Assembly: GCF_001625015.1 (NCBI RefSeq)
Contig: NZ_LVWJ02000014.1
Coordinates: forward strand, 124,001-188,000
DNA length: 64,000 bases
Direction: 5' to 3'
DNA from: Lewinella sp. 4G2
Lineage (GTDB): Bacteria; Bacteroidota; Bacteroidia; Chitinophagales; Saprospiraceae
The position numbers and the translations under genes are program-made. The notes beneath the pieces were generated by a model, which saw nothing but the letters and a program-made list of their open reading frames with translations, did not search any database and was not told where the DNA came from. Every line of letters begins with the position of its first letter. Positions within the stretch are counted from its first letter, which is position 1. Of this stretch, positions 43,756-53,061 are shown piece by piece.

Positions 43756-45201
43756 CTCTAGAGTTAGTCCTTGCCCTAGGTAGAATTCAATTACCTGGCG
43801 GTTAAAAATGAGTTGAAATTTAGATCTGGTGAGTTCCGTCCGGGCCTGATCGAGACGATTGGTGGCCGTCACTACGTCAAGGCTGTTGGCAACGCCGGCC
43901 CGGAAGAGACGGTCCGTATTATTGAAGGCGTCCTCCGAAGCCTCGAAGCTGACCTGAGCGGCGCGGTAGGATTGCCGGGCGGCCCGTAGATCGGCCAGCG
44001 CCAACTGTACGTCGTTGCGCAATTGGTTCCGGGCCTGTTCAATGTCCAGGCCGGCATTGAGCCGCTGGACCTCCGCCACCTGTACGTTGAGTTTGTTCCG
44101 CCCCTGGCTGTAGATCGGTACCTGCAGCGCGGCACCTACCGACTGGCCGAAGTTGCGGTCCAGTTGGTCGAAGTAGCCCAGGTTCGGGAAGACCAATCCA
44201 GTTGTGTTGAAGTTAGAGATCGTTCCCGGCATTCCGTTGATAATGACGGGTACGTCCGGTCCCTGCACCACTTCGACGTTGGACACGTCCGGATTGTTGA
44301 AGTCCTTGGAAACACTGGAGTAGTTCGTACTCAGGCTACCGAAGAGGCTGACGGTAGGGCGTAAACCACTCTTTGCCAAGTCCGTTCCGACCGCCGCCGC
44401 TTCCTGGCGGAGTTGCGCTGCCCGGATGGTAGGTTGAGTAGATTGCGCAGCTTGTAACACGGTGGCCAAGTCGTAATCCTGGAAGAGTTGCTCTTCGGTA
44501 GGGTTCAACTCCGGGGTAGCGATGTCGAAAGCTTCGTCGGGGTCGAGTTCCAACAGCAGTTGGAGGGTCAATTTGCTGATGGCCACCTGATTTTCCAACT
44601 CCACGATGGACCGCTCGGCGTTGGCCACCTGGGCTACAAGGTCGAAGCGCTGGGCGCGGGGTACGGAGCCCGCCTGGATCAAACGATCCGTATTGGACAG
44701 CTGGTTCTCGACGAGGGCCAGTTGCGCTTGTGCGTTGTTCAGCTGTTCGTTGAGCAGCACAATCGTCAGGTAAGAGTTAGCTACCTGGAGTCCTATGGTG
44801 TTACGGGTCACGATGGCATCCGTTTCCGCGGCCGCAAGGTTGAGGTCGGCTTGCCGCAGGCCATTTTTGATCTGCCCGCCAGCGTAAAGCAGCACGTTAC
44901 CCTGGATCTGGTAGCCTTGAAAACCAATCGTCTGCTGGTCGAACGTATTGGTAGTGGGGTCGATCGTCCGGCCGAGCTGTAGGCCAATATTGGTAGAGCC
45001 GTTCACCGTCGGAAGCCGCGCGTTCTTGGCCTGCTGCTGTTGGATACGGCTGATCTCCGAAATATTCCCGAGCCGCCGGACCTGCAAGTTGTTCTCAAAG
45101 GCGTATTCCACGGCCTTTTCGAGCGTCCACGCTCCACCGTTCTGAGCGGAAAGTCCCTGGGTAAAACAGAGGGCAAGTACGAAGAGAGTAAATGTGCGCA
45201 T
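43753..45201 (-). CDS. TolC family outer-membrane efflux protein
   Basis: 482 residues with a signal peptide (RTFTLFVLALCFTQGLSAQ). Two homologous halves of long helices and short strands, typical of OEP/TolC: NAGLDIEQARNQLRNDVQLALADLRAARQSYRAAQVSFEASEDAFNNTDRLFRAGVANSLDVVTATNRLDQARTELTRSKFQLIFNRQVIEFYLGQGL closes the second half. Trimers form the outer-membrane channel and periplasmic tunnel for a tripartite pump with the HlyD-like adaptor encoded next. Ends with TAG that begins the heptamer array. Confidence 0.93.
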   Translation of the reverse strand: MRTFTLFVLALCFTQGLSAQNGGAWTLEKAVEYAFENNLQVRRLGNISEISRIQQQQAKNARLPTVNGSTNIGLQLGRTIDPTTNTFDQQTIGFQGYQIQGNVLLYAGGQIKNGLRQADLNLAAAETDAIVTRNTIGLQVANSYLTIVLLNEQLNNAQAQLALVENQLSNTDRLIQAGSVPRAQRFDLVAQVANAERSIVELENQVAISKLTLQLLLELDPDEAFDIATPELNPTEEQLFQDYDLATVLQAAQSTQPTIRAAQLRQEAAAVGTDLAKSGLRPTVSLFGSLSTNYSSVSKDFNNPDVSNVEVVQGPDVPVIINGMPGTISNFNTTGLVFPNLGYFDQLDRNFGQSVGAALQVPIYSQGRNKLNVQVAEVQRLNAGLDIEQARNQLRNDVQLALADLRAARQSYRAAQVSFEASEDAFNNTDRLFRAGVANSLDVVTATNRLDQARTELTRSKFQLIFNRQVIEFYLGQGLTLE

Positions 45202-45321
45202 GGGTAAGATATGTGGTGGGCAAAGCTAGCCACTCCGGGCCGCGGTAGGTTAACTTATCTATGAACGTGCGATATTAATGGAAGAACGGGTTGAAATCTT
45301 CGTCCCGATTCTTACCTCTGC

Positions 45322-46428
45322 CTAAGCATCCCCCCCATTTAGCCAACCCCGGCGCCAGAACCAACCGAACATCAGCACGACGATGGTAAACATCACACCG
45401 AGCAGAATAAAGTAGCCGTTCGGATTTTTTAATTCGGGGATATACTCAAAATTCATTCCGTAGATCCCAGCCAGAAAGCTCAGCGGCATGAATATGGTGG
45501 ACACGATCGTGAGCGTCTGCACCACCGAATTGGTCCGAAAAGTGATTTCACTCACGTAGAGGTCATAGAGCCCGTTCGTTACGTCCCGGTAAGTCTCTAC
45601 GAGGTCGGTGACCTGGATGACGTGGTCCTTCAAATCCCGCACGAACAACTGGGTATCCTCGGAGATGAGGTGATGTTCCGAATCCCCAAAGGTGCTCACC
45701 ATCTCTCGTAGGGGGCTGATACTTTTGCGCATCGTCAGTAAGCTCAGTTTAAGGTCGTGGATCTCGCTTTTGGTCTTCACTTCCGGCCGCTTCAGAATCT
45801 GGTTTTCCAGTTCATCCAGCGCGGCTTCTACCTTATCCAGGACGGTAAAATAGCGGTCCACAATATTGTCCACCAGTGCGTAGGCGAGGTAATCCGCCGG
45901 GCGGGTACGGATGCGGCCGGACTTCGTCTCCAGCCGTTTGCGCACGGAGGCCAGCAAATCGCCAGCGTCCTCCTGGAAGCTCAGTACGGTACGATCGTGC
46001 AGGTAGATGGAAACCTGTTCCACGCTCAGTTGGCGGGTGGTTTCGTCGAAGGCAAAAGCCTTTAGCTGCAGTAAGATCCCTTCGGGATACGCCTCCATTT
46101 TGGGGCGCGTCATCACGTCCACGATGTCTTCCAGCGCGAGGGGGTGGACGGCGTAGCGCTGGCCCAATTCTTCAATGAGGTTCACGTTATGGAGGCCGCG
46201 CACGTCGTACCAAGTCACGCCATCGGTGGGGCGGACGACGGGGAGTTGATCCACCGTCATTTCGTGGGAGTAATCCTCTTGCTGGGCCCCAAATTGGGTA
46301 AGGTGGACGTGCACTTCCTCCATCTCCTTGCGGCCGGTGTAGACCATCGTCCCCGGAGGCGCGCCGGTAGTTCGTTTCAGGAACGGGATTTTTTCCGTTT
46401 GGTCCCGCAGCAATTTAGTTACGCGCAT
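45322..46428 (-). CDS. corA: Magnesium/cobalt transporter CorA
   Basis: 368 residues. A long cytoplasmic alpha/beta domain and stalk helix (~1-300) and two C-terminal membrane helices. The selectivity motif GMN is in LAGIYGMNFEYIPELKNPNGY (~325), followed by the loop and the second helix YFILLGVMFTIVVLMFGWFW and a short basic tail. A pentamer imports Mg2+ (also Co2+ and Ni2+). Stand-alone gene, transcribed away from the sugar-dehydrogenase gene. Confidence 0.95.
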   Translation of the reverse strand: MRVTKLLRDQTEKIPFLKRTTGAPPGTMVYTGRKEMEEVHVHLTQFGAQQEDYSHEMTVDQLPVVRPTDGVTWYDVRGLHNVNLIEELGQRYAVHPLALEDIVDVMTRPKMEAYPEGILLQLKAFAFDETTRQLSVEQVSIYLHDRTVLSFQEDAGDLLASVRKRLETKSGRIRTRPADYLAYALVDNIVDRYFTVLDKVEAALDELENQILKRPEVKTKSEIHDLKLSLLTMRKSISPLREMVSTFGDSEHHLISEDTQLFVRDLKDHVIQVTDLVETYRDVTNGLYDLYVSEITFRTNSVVQTLTIVSTIFMPLSFLAGIYGMNFEYIPELKNPNGYFILLGVMFTIVVLMFGWFWRRGWLNGGDA

Positions 46429-46457
46429 GGTGAGTGGTTGATAAGTAGCGAAAGTAG

Positions 46458-46474
46458 GGCGCTGCCGCAGGTGC
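46458..46474 (+). repeat. Dispersed imperfect palindrome, copy 6
   Basis: GGCGCTGCCGCAGGTGC in the 254-bp divergent gap between corA and the sugar-dehydrogenase gene, followed by CGGGTAATGGGTGAGG. Confidence 0.85.
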
Positions 46475-46682
46475 CGGGTAATGGGTGAGGCACCCTCCGT
46501 CAGGAACTTGTATAAATATAGGAATATACCGGACCAACAATCGATTGGTTCAGGATGGCCTGCACCAACATCCTGTGGACGGTGTTATCTTGGTTATCAA
46601 TAGTGCTTCCTGAAATGGAGGTGGGATATATTGGTTAGCACAGGCAAGCCGTTCCGCCCCCATTCATTTGATACCTACGATC

Positions 46683-49600
46683 ATGTTACTATCCCCGAAA
46701 ACAATCAACTCACGGCTCTTACTCTTTTTGCTGCTGCCCCTACTGTGGGCCTGTGGCGACGACAAGGCCACTACTTACGTTAACCTCCCCGCGGACGGCC
46801 CGGTGCTCATCGTCGGGGAAACGGATGGCGGCATACTCGATAAGCTCAAGCAAGGGCTCGGGAAACCTTCCGCCGTAGCCGGTTACCGAATGCTGGAGGA
46901 AGATTCACTGTTTAATTACCGCTACCTCGTACTGCTCTCCCCCCTCCACGATAGCCTGACGGCGCACCGGAGGACTTCCGTCGAGCGCTTCGTGGCTGCC
47001 GGTGGCCGTTTGGCCATCGACGATCCACGGCCGGCCGAACCTTACCGCTGGGCCTGGTACGAACAGCAACGTACGGGCAAATCCTCCAGCCCCCGGTCCG
47101 TCGGCAAAGGGATGACGGCTTTAGCTGACGGTGGCGCCATCAGCGCAGGGTTTTTTACCTCCGCCCCCAACTCCGCACCCGCGGCAGCGCATGAGCTCCC
47201 ACTGACTGCACCAAAAGAAGACCGTTTTCAGGTACAGGTACTGGATGATGCCATTTACGAACCCATGGAAATGGAGGTGCTGCCCGACGGTAGCGTGCTC
47301 TTCCTGGAGCGGCGCGGTAAAATGAAGATCAACCGCGGTGGCGTGACTAGCCTGGTGCACGATTTCGACGTCTGTATTGAAGGCAACTACGAAGATGGCC
47401 TCCACGGTGTTGCCCTGGCCCCTGGTTACGGTAAGACGAACCACCACATTTACGTCTACTACAGCCCCGCGCCCTGCGACTCTACGGACCAGTTCCTCAG
47501 CCGCTTCGAATTCAAAAACGGGGTATTGGATACGACCAGCGAGATTGTCGTCCTACGGGTGCCCGTGCAGCGCAAGAGTTGCTGCCACAGCGGCGGCTCG
47601 GTGGAATTCGACCGGCTGGGCAACCTCTACCTCTCTACGGGGGATAACACGAGCTCTAAGGAAAGTAATGGCTACAGCCCGCTGGATGAACGCCCTGGCC
47701 GCGGACCCTACGACAGTCAGAAATCCAGTGGCAACACTAACGACCTACGGGGCAAGATCCTGCGGATTACGCCTACGGCGGAAGGTGGGTACACGATCCC
47801 CGAAGGCAATCTCTTCCCGAACGGAGAGGGCGGCAAGCCGGAGATCTACGTGATGGGCGCCCGCAACCCCTTTCGGATTGCGCTCGACCCGTGGACGCAC
47901 TACCTCTACTGGGGCGACGTCGGCCCGGACGTGGGCGAAGCCGGCAAGTTTGGCCCCGAAAGCTTTGATGAGTGGAACCAGGCCGCAACGGCCGGCAACT
48001 ATGGCTGGCCCTACTTTGTAGGAAATAACTTTGCCTACCCGGACCGGGACTTTACGGATGATTCCGTTGGAGAGCTATTCAATCCCGAACGCCCCATCAA
48101 CGATAGCCCCAACAACACCGGTGCCCGGGAATTGCCGCCCGCCCGCCCCGCCCTGATCTGGTACCCCTACGGGCCGAGCGAGGAATTTCCCATCCTCGGA
48201 ACGGGTAGCCGGTCGGCGATGGCCGGCCCCTTCTACGACGCGGAATCCCTGGTACCCATTACTAACTCCGCCCTGCCGGAGTACTACCACGGCAAGTGGT
48301 TCATCTACGAATGGGGCCGCAGCTGGATCAAGGCCGTGACCTTGGATAGCGCCCGCCAGCAGATCGTTCAGATTGAGGACTTCCTACCGAATCTGCCCAT
48401 CTCCAAGCCGATCGACTTCAAGATTGGCCGCGACGGCTCGATGTACCTGCTGGAATACGGCAACGACTATTTCGCGAATAACCCCGACGCCCGCCTGATC
48501 CGCGTGAGCTACTCCGCCCGCAACCGGCCTCCGGTAGCGGATCTTTACGCCAGTGAGGTAGCGGGAGGTTTACCCTTCCGCCCTACCCTTTCCGCCGCTG
48601 ACTCACGCGACCCCGACCCGGAGGATTCCCTCACCTACCGCTGGTACATCGACGGGATATTGGAGAGCACGGAAATGGACTTTAAACCGTCCATCACGGC
48701 GGCGGGGGAACACATCATTCGCCTGGAGGTGGAGGATGCCGCCGGCGCTACCGCCGAGCAATCCCTGACCGTGGCGGCGGGTAACGCCCGACCCGTCCTT
48801 GCATTGGAGATGGAAAACAACCGCAGTTTCCTCCTTCCCGGGCAATCCGAGCTGGCCTACCGCGCCACGGTTGATGATGCCGAAGACAGGGTCAACGGCC
48901 GGTTAGATCCGAAAAAGGTACTCGTCAACGCTACCTGGGTAGCGGACGAGAAATTGGCCAACGGGCTCCGCCGCGGAACGGACCAGCTTCCCAGTGGAGA
49001 TCTCGCCTTCGCCGCCGGGGCCGGGCTGATCGAGGGCTCCGATTGCTACACCTGCCACGCCGAGCGCCGCGAAAACGTGGGACCATCCTACCTCGCCGTA
49101 GCCGAGCGTTACGAGGACACACCGGCTAATATCAAGATGCTCGCCACCAAAGTGATCAAAGGCGGTAACGGGAATTGGGGGGAACGGCTGATGTCCGGCC
49201 ACCCCGCCCTCAAAACGGAAGACGCGGAAACAATGGTGGGGTACATCCTCAGCCTCAATAACGGTGGCCTCCCACTGGAAGGCAAAGCCAAACCAGGAAC
49301 GGGCAGCGGGAGCTACGTGATCGCCGCCAGCTACCGGGACAATGGGGGTAAACAGACACCACCACTCGTTGGCCAGCAAGCGATCGTACTACGGTCACCC
49401 CGCGTGGAAGTGGAGACGGGCAACGACGGGCTATACCGCGCGGCCGTCCCCGGTAGCGGACAGAACTTCGCCTTCCGCGTAGTGGCCTTCCGCCCCGGAG
49501 GATGGCTGAAGATGGATAACATCGACCTGAAGGGCCTGGCCGGCTTCCGCCTGGGCCTCCACGGTGACGCGAACGGGGAACTAGAACTTCGCTACGGCGG

Positions 49601-49835
49601 CCCAGACGGGCAATTACTGGCTCAAACGACCGTCAGCCCCACTCAACCCTGGGACGGGGTGGACGAGCTTACCCTGGAGCTACCTGCATCAGCGGCCGAC
49701 CTGGAGATGGGCGATCTCTACTTTGTGTGGAAGGGCGAAGGTGGCGTCGTAGCCGACGATATGGGCCACCACCGCCCCGGCGACGTAGGTTGGATCGACT
49801 GGATTGAAGCCGTAGGGAATGGGTTAGCGCGATAG
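46683..49835 (+). CDS. Lipoprotein with sugar dehydrogenase propeller, PKD, cytochrome c and CBM domains
   Basis: 1050 residues from the ATG at 46683 (the TTG 15 nt upstream is less likely). A lipobox lies at LLPLLWACGDD. Order: residues ~30-125 a short alpha/beta piece like a degenerate ThuA domain (VLIVGETDGG...FVAAGGRLAIDD); linker with palindrome copy 7; ~165-570 a PQQ-dependent glucose/sorbosone dehydrogenase propeller (GLHGVALAPGYGKTNHHIYVYYSPAP, RKSCCHSGGSVEFDRLGNLYLSTGDN, NTNDLRGKILRI, GARNPFRIALDP); ~600-690 a PKD domain; ~770-870 a c-type cytochrome with CYTCH and MSGHP axial Met; ~880-1050 a CBM6-like module. Likely oxidises a sugar or polyol outside the inner membrane and passes electrons to the cytochrome. 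Confidence 0.88.
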   Translation: MLLSPKTINSRLLLFLLLPLLWACGDDKATTYVNLPADGPVLIVGETDGGILDKLKQGLGKPSAVAGYRMLEEDSLFNYRYLVLLSPLHDSLTAHRRTSVERFVAAGGRLAIDDPRPAEPYRWAWYEQQRTGKSSSPRSVGKGMTALADGGAISAGFFTSAPNSAPAAAHELPLTAPKEDRFQVQVLDDAIYEPMEMEVLPDGSVLFLERRGKMKINRGGVTSLVHDFDVCIEGNYEDGLHGVALAPGYGKTNHHIYVYYSPAPCDSTDQFLSRFEFKNGVLDTTSEIVVLRVPVQRKSCCHSGGSVEFDRLGNLYLSTGDNTSSKESNGYSPLDERPGRGPYDSQKSSGNTNDLRGKILRITPTAEGGYTIPEGNLFPNGEGGKPEIYVMGARNPFRIALDPWTHYLYWGDVGPDVGEAGKFGPESFDEWNQAATAGNYGWPYFVGNNFAYPDRDFTDDSVGELFNPERPINDSPNNTGARELPPARPALIWYPYGPSEEFPILGTGSRSAMAGPFYDAESLVPITNSALPEYYHGKWFIYEWGRSWIKAVTLDSARQQIVQIEDFLPNLPISKPIDFKIGRDGSMYLLEYGNDYFANNPDARLIRVSYSARNRPPVADLYASEVAGGLPFRPTLSAADSRDPDPEDSLTYRWYIDGILESTEMDFKPSITAAGEHIIRLEVEDAAGATAEQSLTVAAGNARPVLALEMENNRSFLLPGQSELAYRATVDDAEDRVNGRLDPKKVLVNATWVADEKLANGLRRGTDQLPSGDLAFAAGAGLIEGSDCYTCHAERRENVGPSYLAVAERYEDTPANIKMLATKVIKGGNGNWGERLMSGHPALKTEDAETMVGYILSLNNGGLPLEGKAKPGTGSGSYVIAASYRDNGGKQTPPLVGQQAIVLRSPRVEVETGNDGLYRAAVPGSGQNFAFRVVAFRPGGWLKMDNIDLKGLAGFRLGLHGDANGELELRYGGPDGQLLAQTTVSPTQPWDGVDELTLELPASAADLEMGDLYFVWKGEGGVVADDMGHHRPGDVGWIDWIEAVGNGLAR
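47175..47190 (-). repeat. Dispersed imperfect palindrome, copy 7 (inside a CDS)
   Basis: 16 of 17 core bases (outermost G missing), on the minus strand in the linker between the N-terminal domain and the propeller of the sugar dehydrogenase. Read there as NSAPAAAHE, a low-complexity stretch unlike the domains on either side. Confidence 0.75.
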
Positions 49836-49860
49836 GCTGATCCTACTAGTAATGCTTACG

Positions 49861-49911
49861 AAGGGCTTTCGGTCACGTACTTCTATTAGGAGTGCCAGAC
49901 CGGAAGCCCTT
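49861..49911 (+). terminator. Terminator after the sugar-dehydrogenase gene
   Basis: 14-nt arms (49861-49874 and 49898-49911) pairing with one G-T, an inner hairpin ACTTCT/AGGAGT, and a T-rich tail, 25 nt after the stop. Confidence 0.85.
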
Positions 49912-49973
49912 TCTAATTTCGGTTGGAGGTCCCAGCCTTTTGCCTATATTTCGATCCACAAACCACCCACCTC

Positions 49974-50969
49974 ATGCAAAGAAGAAAATTCCTCCATACT
50001 ACCGGTAAATCCGCTCTTGGACTATCCCTCCTCGGCTTGGCGGCAGCCTGTGCCAATGAACCCGGCACCGGCGACAGCGCCACAGAAGTTGCTAGTACCG
50101 AAGATATGCTGTCGGGAGAAGTAGCCAAATGGTTTGACATCAGCTTGGCGCAGTGGTCTCTACATAAGATGCTCCGAGGTGGCGAAATGGACAATCTGGA
50201 CTTCGCCGGGATGGCCCGCAACACCTTTGGCGTGGGGGGGATTGAGTACGTCAATCAATTCTTCAAGGACAAGGCGACCGATTCGGACTACCTGAAGGAG
50301 ATGCAAAAGCGGGCGATGGACGCTGACGTGAAATCCCTGCTCATTATGATCGATCGGGAAGGCGACCTTGGGGATACAGACAAGAAGGCACGAATGCAGG
50401 CCGTAGAAAACCACTACAAGTGGATCGACGCCGCAAAATACCTGGGCTGCCACAGTATCCGCGTCAACGCGGCGGGAGAGGGCAGCCGGGAAGAGGTCGC
50501 TAAGGCCGCAACCGAAGGCCTGGCGACCCTGAGTGAATACGGTAAGGAACGGGACATCAACGTTATCGTAGAAAACCACGGCGGGTACAGTTCTGATGGG
50601 CAATGGCTAGCGGGCGTCATCAAAGGAACGGGGATGGACAACTGCGGCACGTTGCCCGATTTTGGCAACTTCTGTGTAGAACGGAACAACCCCGAAAAGT
50701 GGGAGGATGGCTGCAAAACGGAGTACGATCGCTACAGGGGGGTTGAGGAACTCATGCCCTTCGCCAAAGCCGTATCCGCCAAGGCTTACGACTTTGACGC
50801 AGCGGGCCTCGTCACGGAAACCAATTATGCGAAGATGATGAAGATCGTCCAGGACGCCGGGTACAAAGGCTGGATCGGGATTGAGTACGAAGGCAACGGA
50901 CTGACCGAGAAGGAAGGCATCAAAAAAACCATTGAGGTCCTCCAGCAATTTGGCGGTCGTTTGGGATAA
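49974..50969 (+). CDS. Sugar phosphate isomerase/epimerase-like lipoprotein, Tat-type signal
   Basis: 331 residues from the ATG at 49974. The N-terminus QRRKFLHTTGKSALGLSLLGLAAAC joins a twin-arginine-like motif (RRKFL) to a lipobox, so it is likely folded before export and then lipid-anchored. The body is a xylose-isomerase-type TIM barrel (AP endonuclease family 2): FDISLAQWSL, DADVKSLLIMIDREGDLG, CHSIRVNAAGEG, INVIVENHGGYSSDG, GTLPDFGNFC, YKGWIGIEYEG. The Glu and Asp/His metal ligands (VENHGG, DFGN, IEYEG) are visible. The substrate is unknown; family members act on sugars or inositols. Same strand as the sugar dehydrogenase. Confidence 0.88.
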   Translation: MQRRKFLHTTGKSALGLSLLGLAAACANEPGTGDSATEVASTEDMLSGEVAKWFDISLAQWSLHKMLRGGEMDNLDFAGMARNTFGVGGIEYVNQFFKDKATDSDYLKEMQKRAMDADVKSLLIMIDREGDLGDTDKKARMQAVENHYKWIDAAKYLGCHSIRVNAAGEGSREEVAKAATEGLATLSEYGKERDINVIVENHGGYSSDGQWLAGVIKGTGMDNCGTLPDFGNFCVERNNPEKWEDGCKTEYDRYRGVEELMPFAKAVSAKAYDFDAAGLVTETNYAKMMKIVQDAGYKGWIGIEYEGNGLTEKEGIKKTIEVLQQFGGRLG

Positions 50970-51021
50970 GGGTTAACGAGGCGCGTAGTAACCAACTCGC
51001 CCTTATTCATCTGGCACCTAC

Positions 51022-51061
51022 TGAAAAGCCACCGAAGACTTCCATCTTCGGTGGCTTTTCA
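51022..51061. terminator. Bidirectional terminator between isomerase-like gene and accC
   Basis: Perfect 17-bp stem (51022-51038 and 51045-51061) with a 6-nt loop, with A- and T-runs at either end. Lies between the two convergent genes. Confidence 0.93.
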
Positions 51062-51087
51062 CGTGTAGGATACTGGTAGCGTGCTGG

Positions 51088-52437
51088 CTACTCCGGCAGT
51101 TCCTGCTTACCTAACCAGCCGGTATCGAAATTACCCTGGCGGAAGTCTTCCTGCTTCATGAGCCACTGGTGGAAAGGCACGGTGGTCTTGACGCCTTCGA
51201 TGATGAATTCGTCGAGGGCGCGTTCCATTTTGGTGATGGCTTCCTTACGCGTCGGGGCACGCACGATCAGTTTGGCGATCATGGAGTCGTAGTAAGGGGG
51301 GATCGTGTAGCCGGCGTAAACGTGGGTATCTACCCGCACGCCCTGGCCTTTAGAACTGTGGAAGCTGGAGATCTTACCGGGGCTGGGGCGGAAGTTATTC
51401 CAGGGGTCCTCGGCGTTGATGCGGCATTCGATGGCGTGGGCTTTGGGATAGTAGTTTTCCCCGGAAAGCTTCTCACCGTAAGCGACGCGGATCTGTTCCT
51501 TGATGAGGTCGTGGTCGATCACTTCTTCCGTTACCGGGTGCTCGACCTGGATGCGGGTGTTCATTTCCATGAAGTAGAAGTTACGGTCCGAATCCACCAG
51601 GAATTCTACGGTACCGACGCCTTCGTAGTTGATAGCCTTGGCCGCTTCGATGGCTGCCTGACCCATGTCTTCGCGGAGCTTATCCGTCATGAAGGGGCTG
51701 GGGCATTCCTCAACCAATTTCTGGTGGCGGCGCTGAATGGAGCAGTCCCGCTCGGAAAGGTGGATCACGTTACCGTACTGGTCACCAATCACCTGGATCT
51801 CGATGTGCCGCGGCTTGGTGATGTACTTCTCCATGTACATGCCGTCATTGCCGAAGGCAGCCTTGGCTTCCGTGCGGGCGCTTTCCCAGGCTTTCTGGAA
51901 CTCCTCCTCGGCGTTGACGATACGCATCCCCTTGCCACCACCACCGGCGGTCGCTTTGAGCATGACGGGGTAGCCCATTTTCTTGGCTTGGGCGCGGCCA
52001 TCGTCGGCGGATTTAAGCAGCTCGCCATCACCGGGAACGACGGGCACCTTGGCCTTGATCATCGTATCCTTTGCGGTAATCTTATCCCCCATGCGGCGGA
52101 TCTGCTTGGGGTCGGGGCCGATGAATTTGATACCGTAGTCGGCGCATACCTCGGCGAAATCCGCATTCTCGGAAAGGAAACCGTAGCCCGGGTGGATGGC
52201 ATCCGCGTTGGTGATTTCCACTGCGGCCATGATCTTGGGGATGCTGAGGTAGCTTTCCGAGGATGCGGCGGGGCCAATACAAACGGCCTCATCGGCGAAC
52301 CGTACGTGGAGACTGTCGCGGTCGGCGGTAGAATAAATAGCTACCGTTTTGATGCCCATTTCGCGGCAAGTACGGATCACGCGCAGCGCAATCTCACCGC
52401 GGTTGGCGATGAGGATCTTCTTGAATTTTTCAGCCAT
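51088..52437 (-). CDS. accC: Acetyl-CoA carboxylase, biotin carboxylase subunit
   Basis: 449 residues, normal length. N-terminal pre-ATP-grasp fold ([50 protein letters not shown]), glycine-rich ATP loop ([14 protein letters not shown]), and the catalytic residues in [17 protein letters not shown] (Glu, Asn, Arg). Carboxylates the biotin on AccB with ATP and bicarbonate, the first step toward malonyl-CoA. Follows accB on the same strand (83-nt gap). Confidence 0.97.
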   Translation of the reverse strand: MAEKFKKILIANRGEIALRVIRTCREMGIKTVAIYSTADRDSLHVRFADEAVCIGPAASSESYLSIPKIMAAVEITNADAIHPGYGFLSENADFAEVCADYGIKFIGPDPKQIRRMGDKITAKDTMIKAKVPVVPGDGELLKSADDGRAQAKKMGYPVMLKATAGGGGKGMRIVNAEEEFQKAWESARTEAKAAFGNDGMYMEKYITKPRHIEIQVIGDQYGNVIHLSERDCSIQRRHQKLVEECPSPFMTDKLREDMGQAAIEAAKAINYEGVGTVEFLVDSDRNFYFMEMNTRIQVEHPVTEEVIDHDLIKEQIRVAYGEKLSGENYYPKAHAIECRINAEDPWNNFRPSPGKISSFHSSKGQGVRVDTHVYAGYTIPPYYDSMIAKLIVRAPTRKEAITKMERALDEFIIEGVKTTVPFHQWLMKQEDFRQGNFDTGWLGKQELPE

Positions 52438-52520
52438 AATTGTGGTCTGGTAATCGTTCAGTTTCCGTCCCGGTCGGGATGCACCTGGCTAACCCGAAAG
52501 GACGAAAGCAGGACGTACTT

Positions 52521-53048
52521 TTAGGAAGGGTCGACGAGGAAGAGGGGCATATCGTATTCGATCGGCGAGGCGTCCTCAACGAGCACCTTGACGATCGTAC
52601 CGCTCACTTCACTCTCAATTTCGTTGAAAAGCTTCATCGCTTCTACGATGCAGACGGTATCGCCTTTGGCGACGGTGTCTCCCACCTTAACGTAGGCGTC
52701 CTTATCCGGAGAAGAGGACCGGTAGAAGGTACCGATCATGGGTGACTTGATCTGCACGTAGTGGCTTTCATCCACCTTACTTCCACCAGCTTCTTCCTTT
52801 TGGGGAGCGGCGGCGGCTGGCGCAGCGGCGGGAGCCGGAGCCGGAGCAGCTGTGGGTGCAGCAGCGTAGGCGGGGGCGGCCGGTACGTTGATGATGGAAG
52901 GGCCACCGGCAGCGGGCGTATTCACGTTACCGCTGAGGTAGGATTTTCCGCGGATGTGCAGTTTTACATCACCGTTGGAGTATTTGAACTCGGAGATTTC
53001 CCGCTTAGAAATGATGCGGATGAGTTCCTGGATTTCTTCAATGCTCAT
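52521..53048 (-). CDS. accB: Acetyl-CoA carboxylase biotin carboxyl carrier protein
   Basis: 175 residues from the ATG at 53048 (SIEEIQELIRIISKREISEF is the family start; a longer frame to 53120 overlaps efp and is rejected). An Ala/Pro-rich flexible linker (~60-100) leads to the biotinyl domain with the target lysine in CIVEAMKLFNEI (usual EAMKM has Leu here). Carries carboxybiotin between AccC and the carboxyltransferase AccAD. 13 nt after efp, so co-transcribed. Confidence 0.97.
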   Translation of the reverse strand: MSIEEIQELIRIISKREISEFKYSNGDVKLHIRGKSYLSGNVNTPAAGGPSIINVPAAPAYAAAPTAAPAPAPAAAPAAAAPQKEEAGGSKVDESHYVQIKSPMIGTFYRSSSPDKDAYVKVGDTVAKGDTVCIVEAMKLFNEIESEVSGTIVKVLVEDASPIEYDMPLFLVDPS

Positions 53049-53061
53049 AGTTAGGTAGTGC

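Noticed and set aside
51169-52524. 451-residue open frame opposite accC
   Set aside because: It is the antisense shadow of a clear accC gene; codon bias in GC-rich DNA keeps the frame open.
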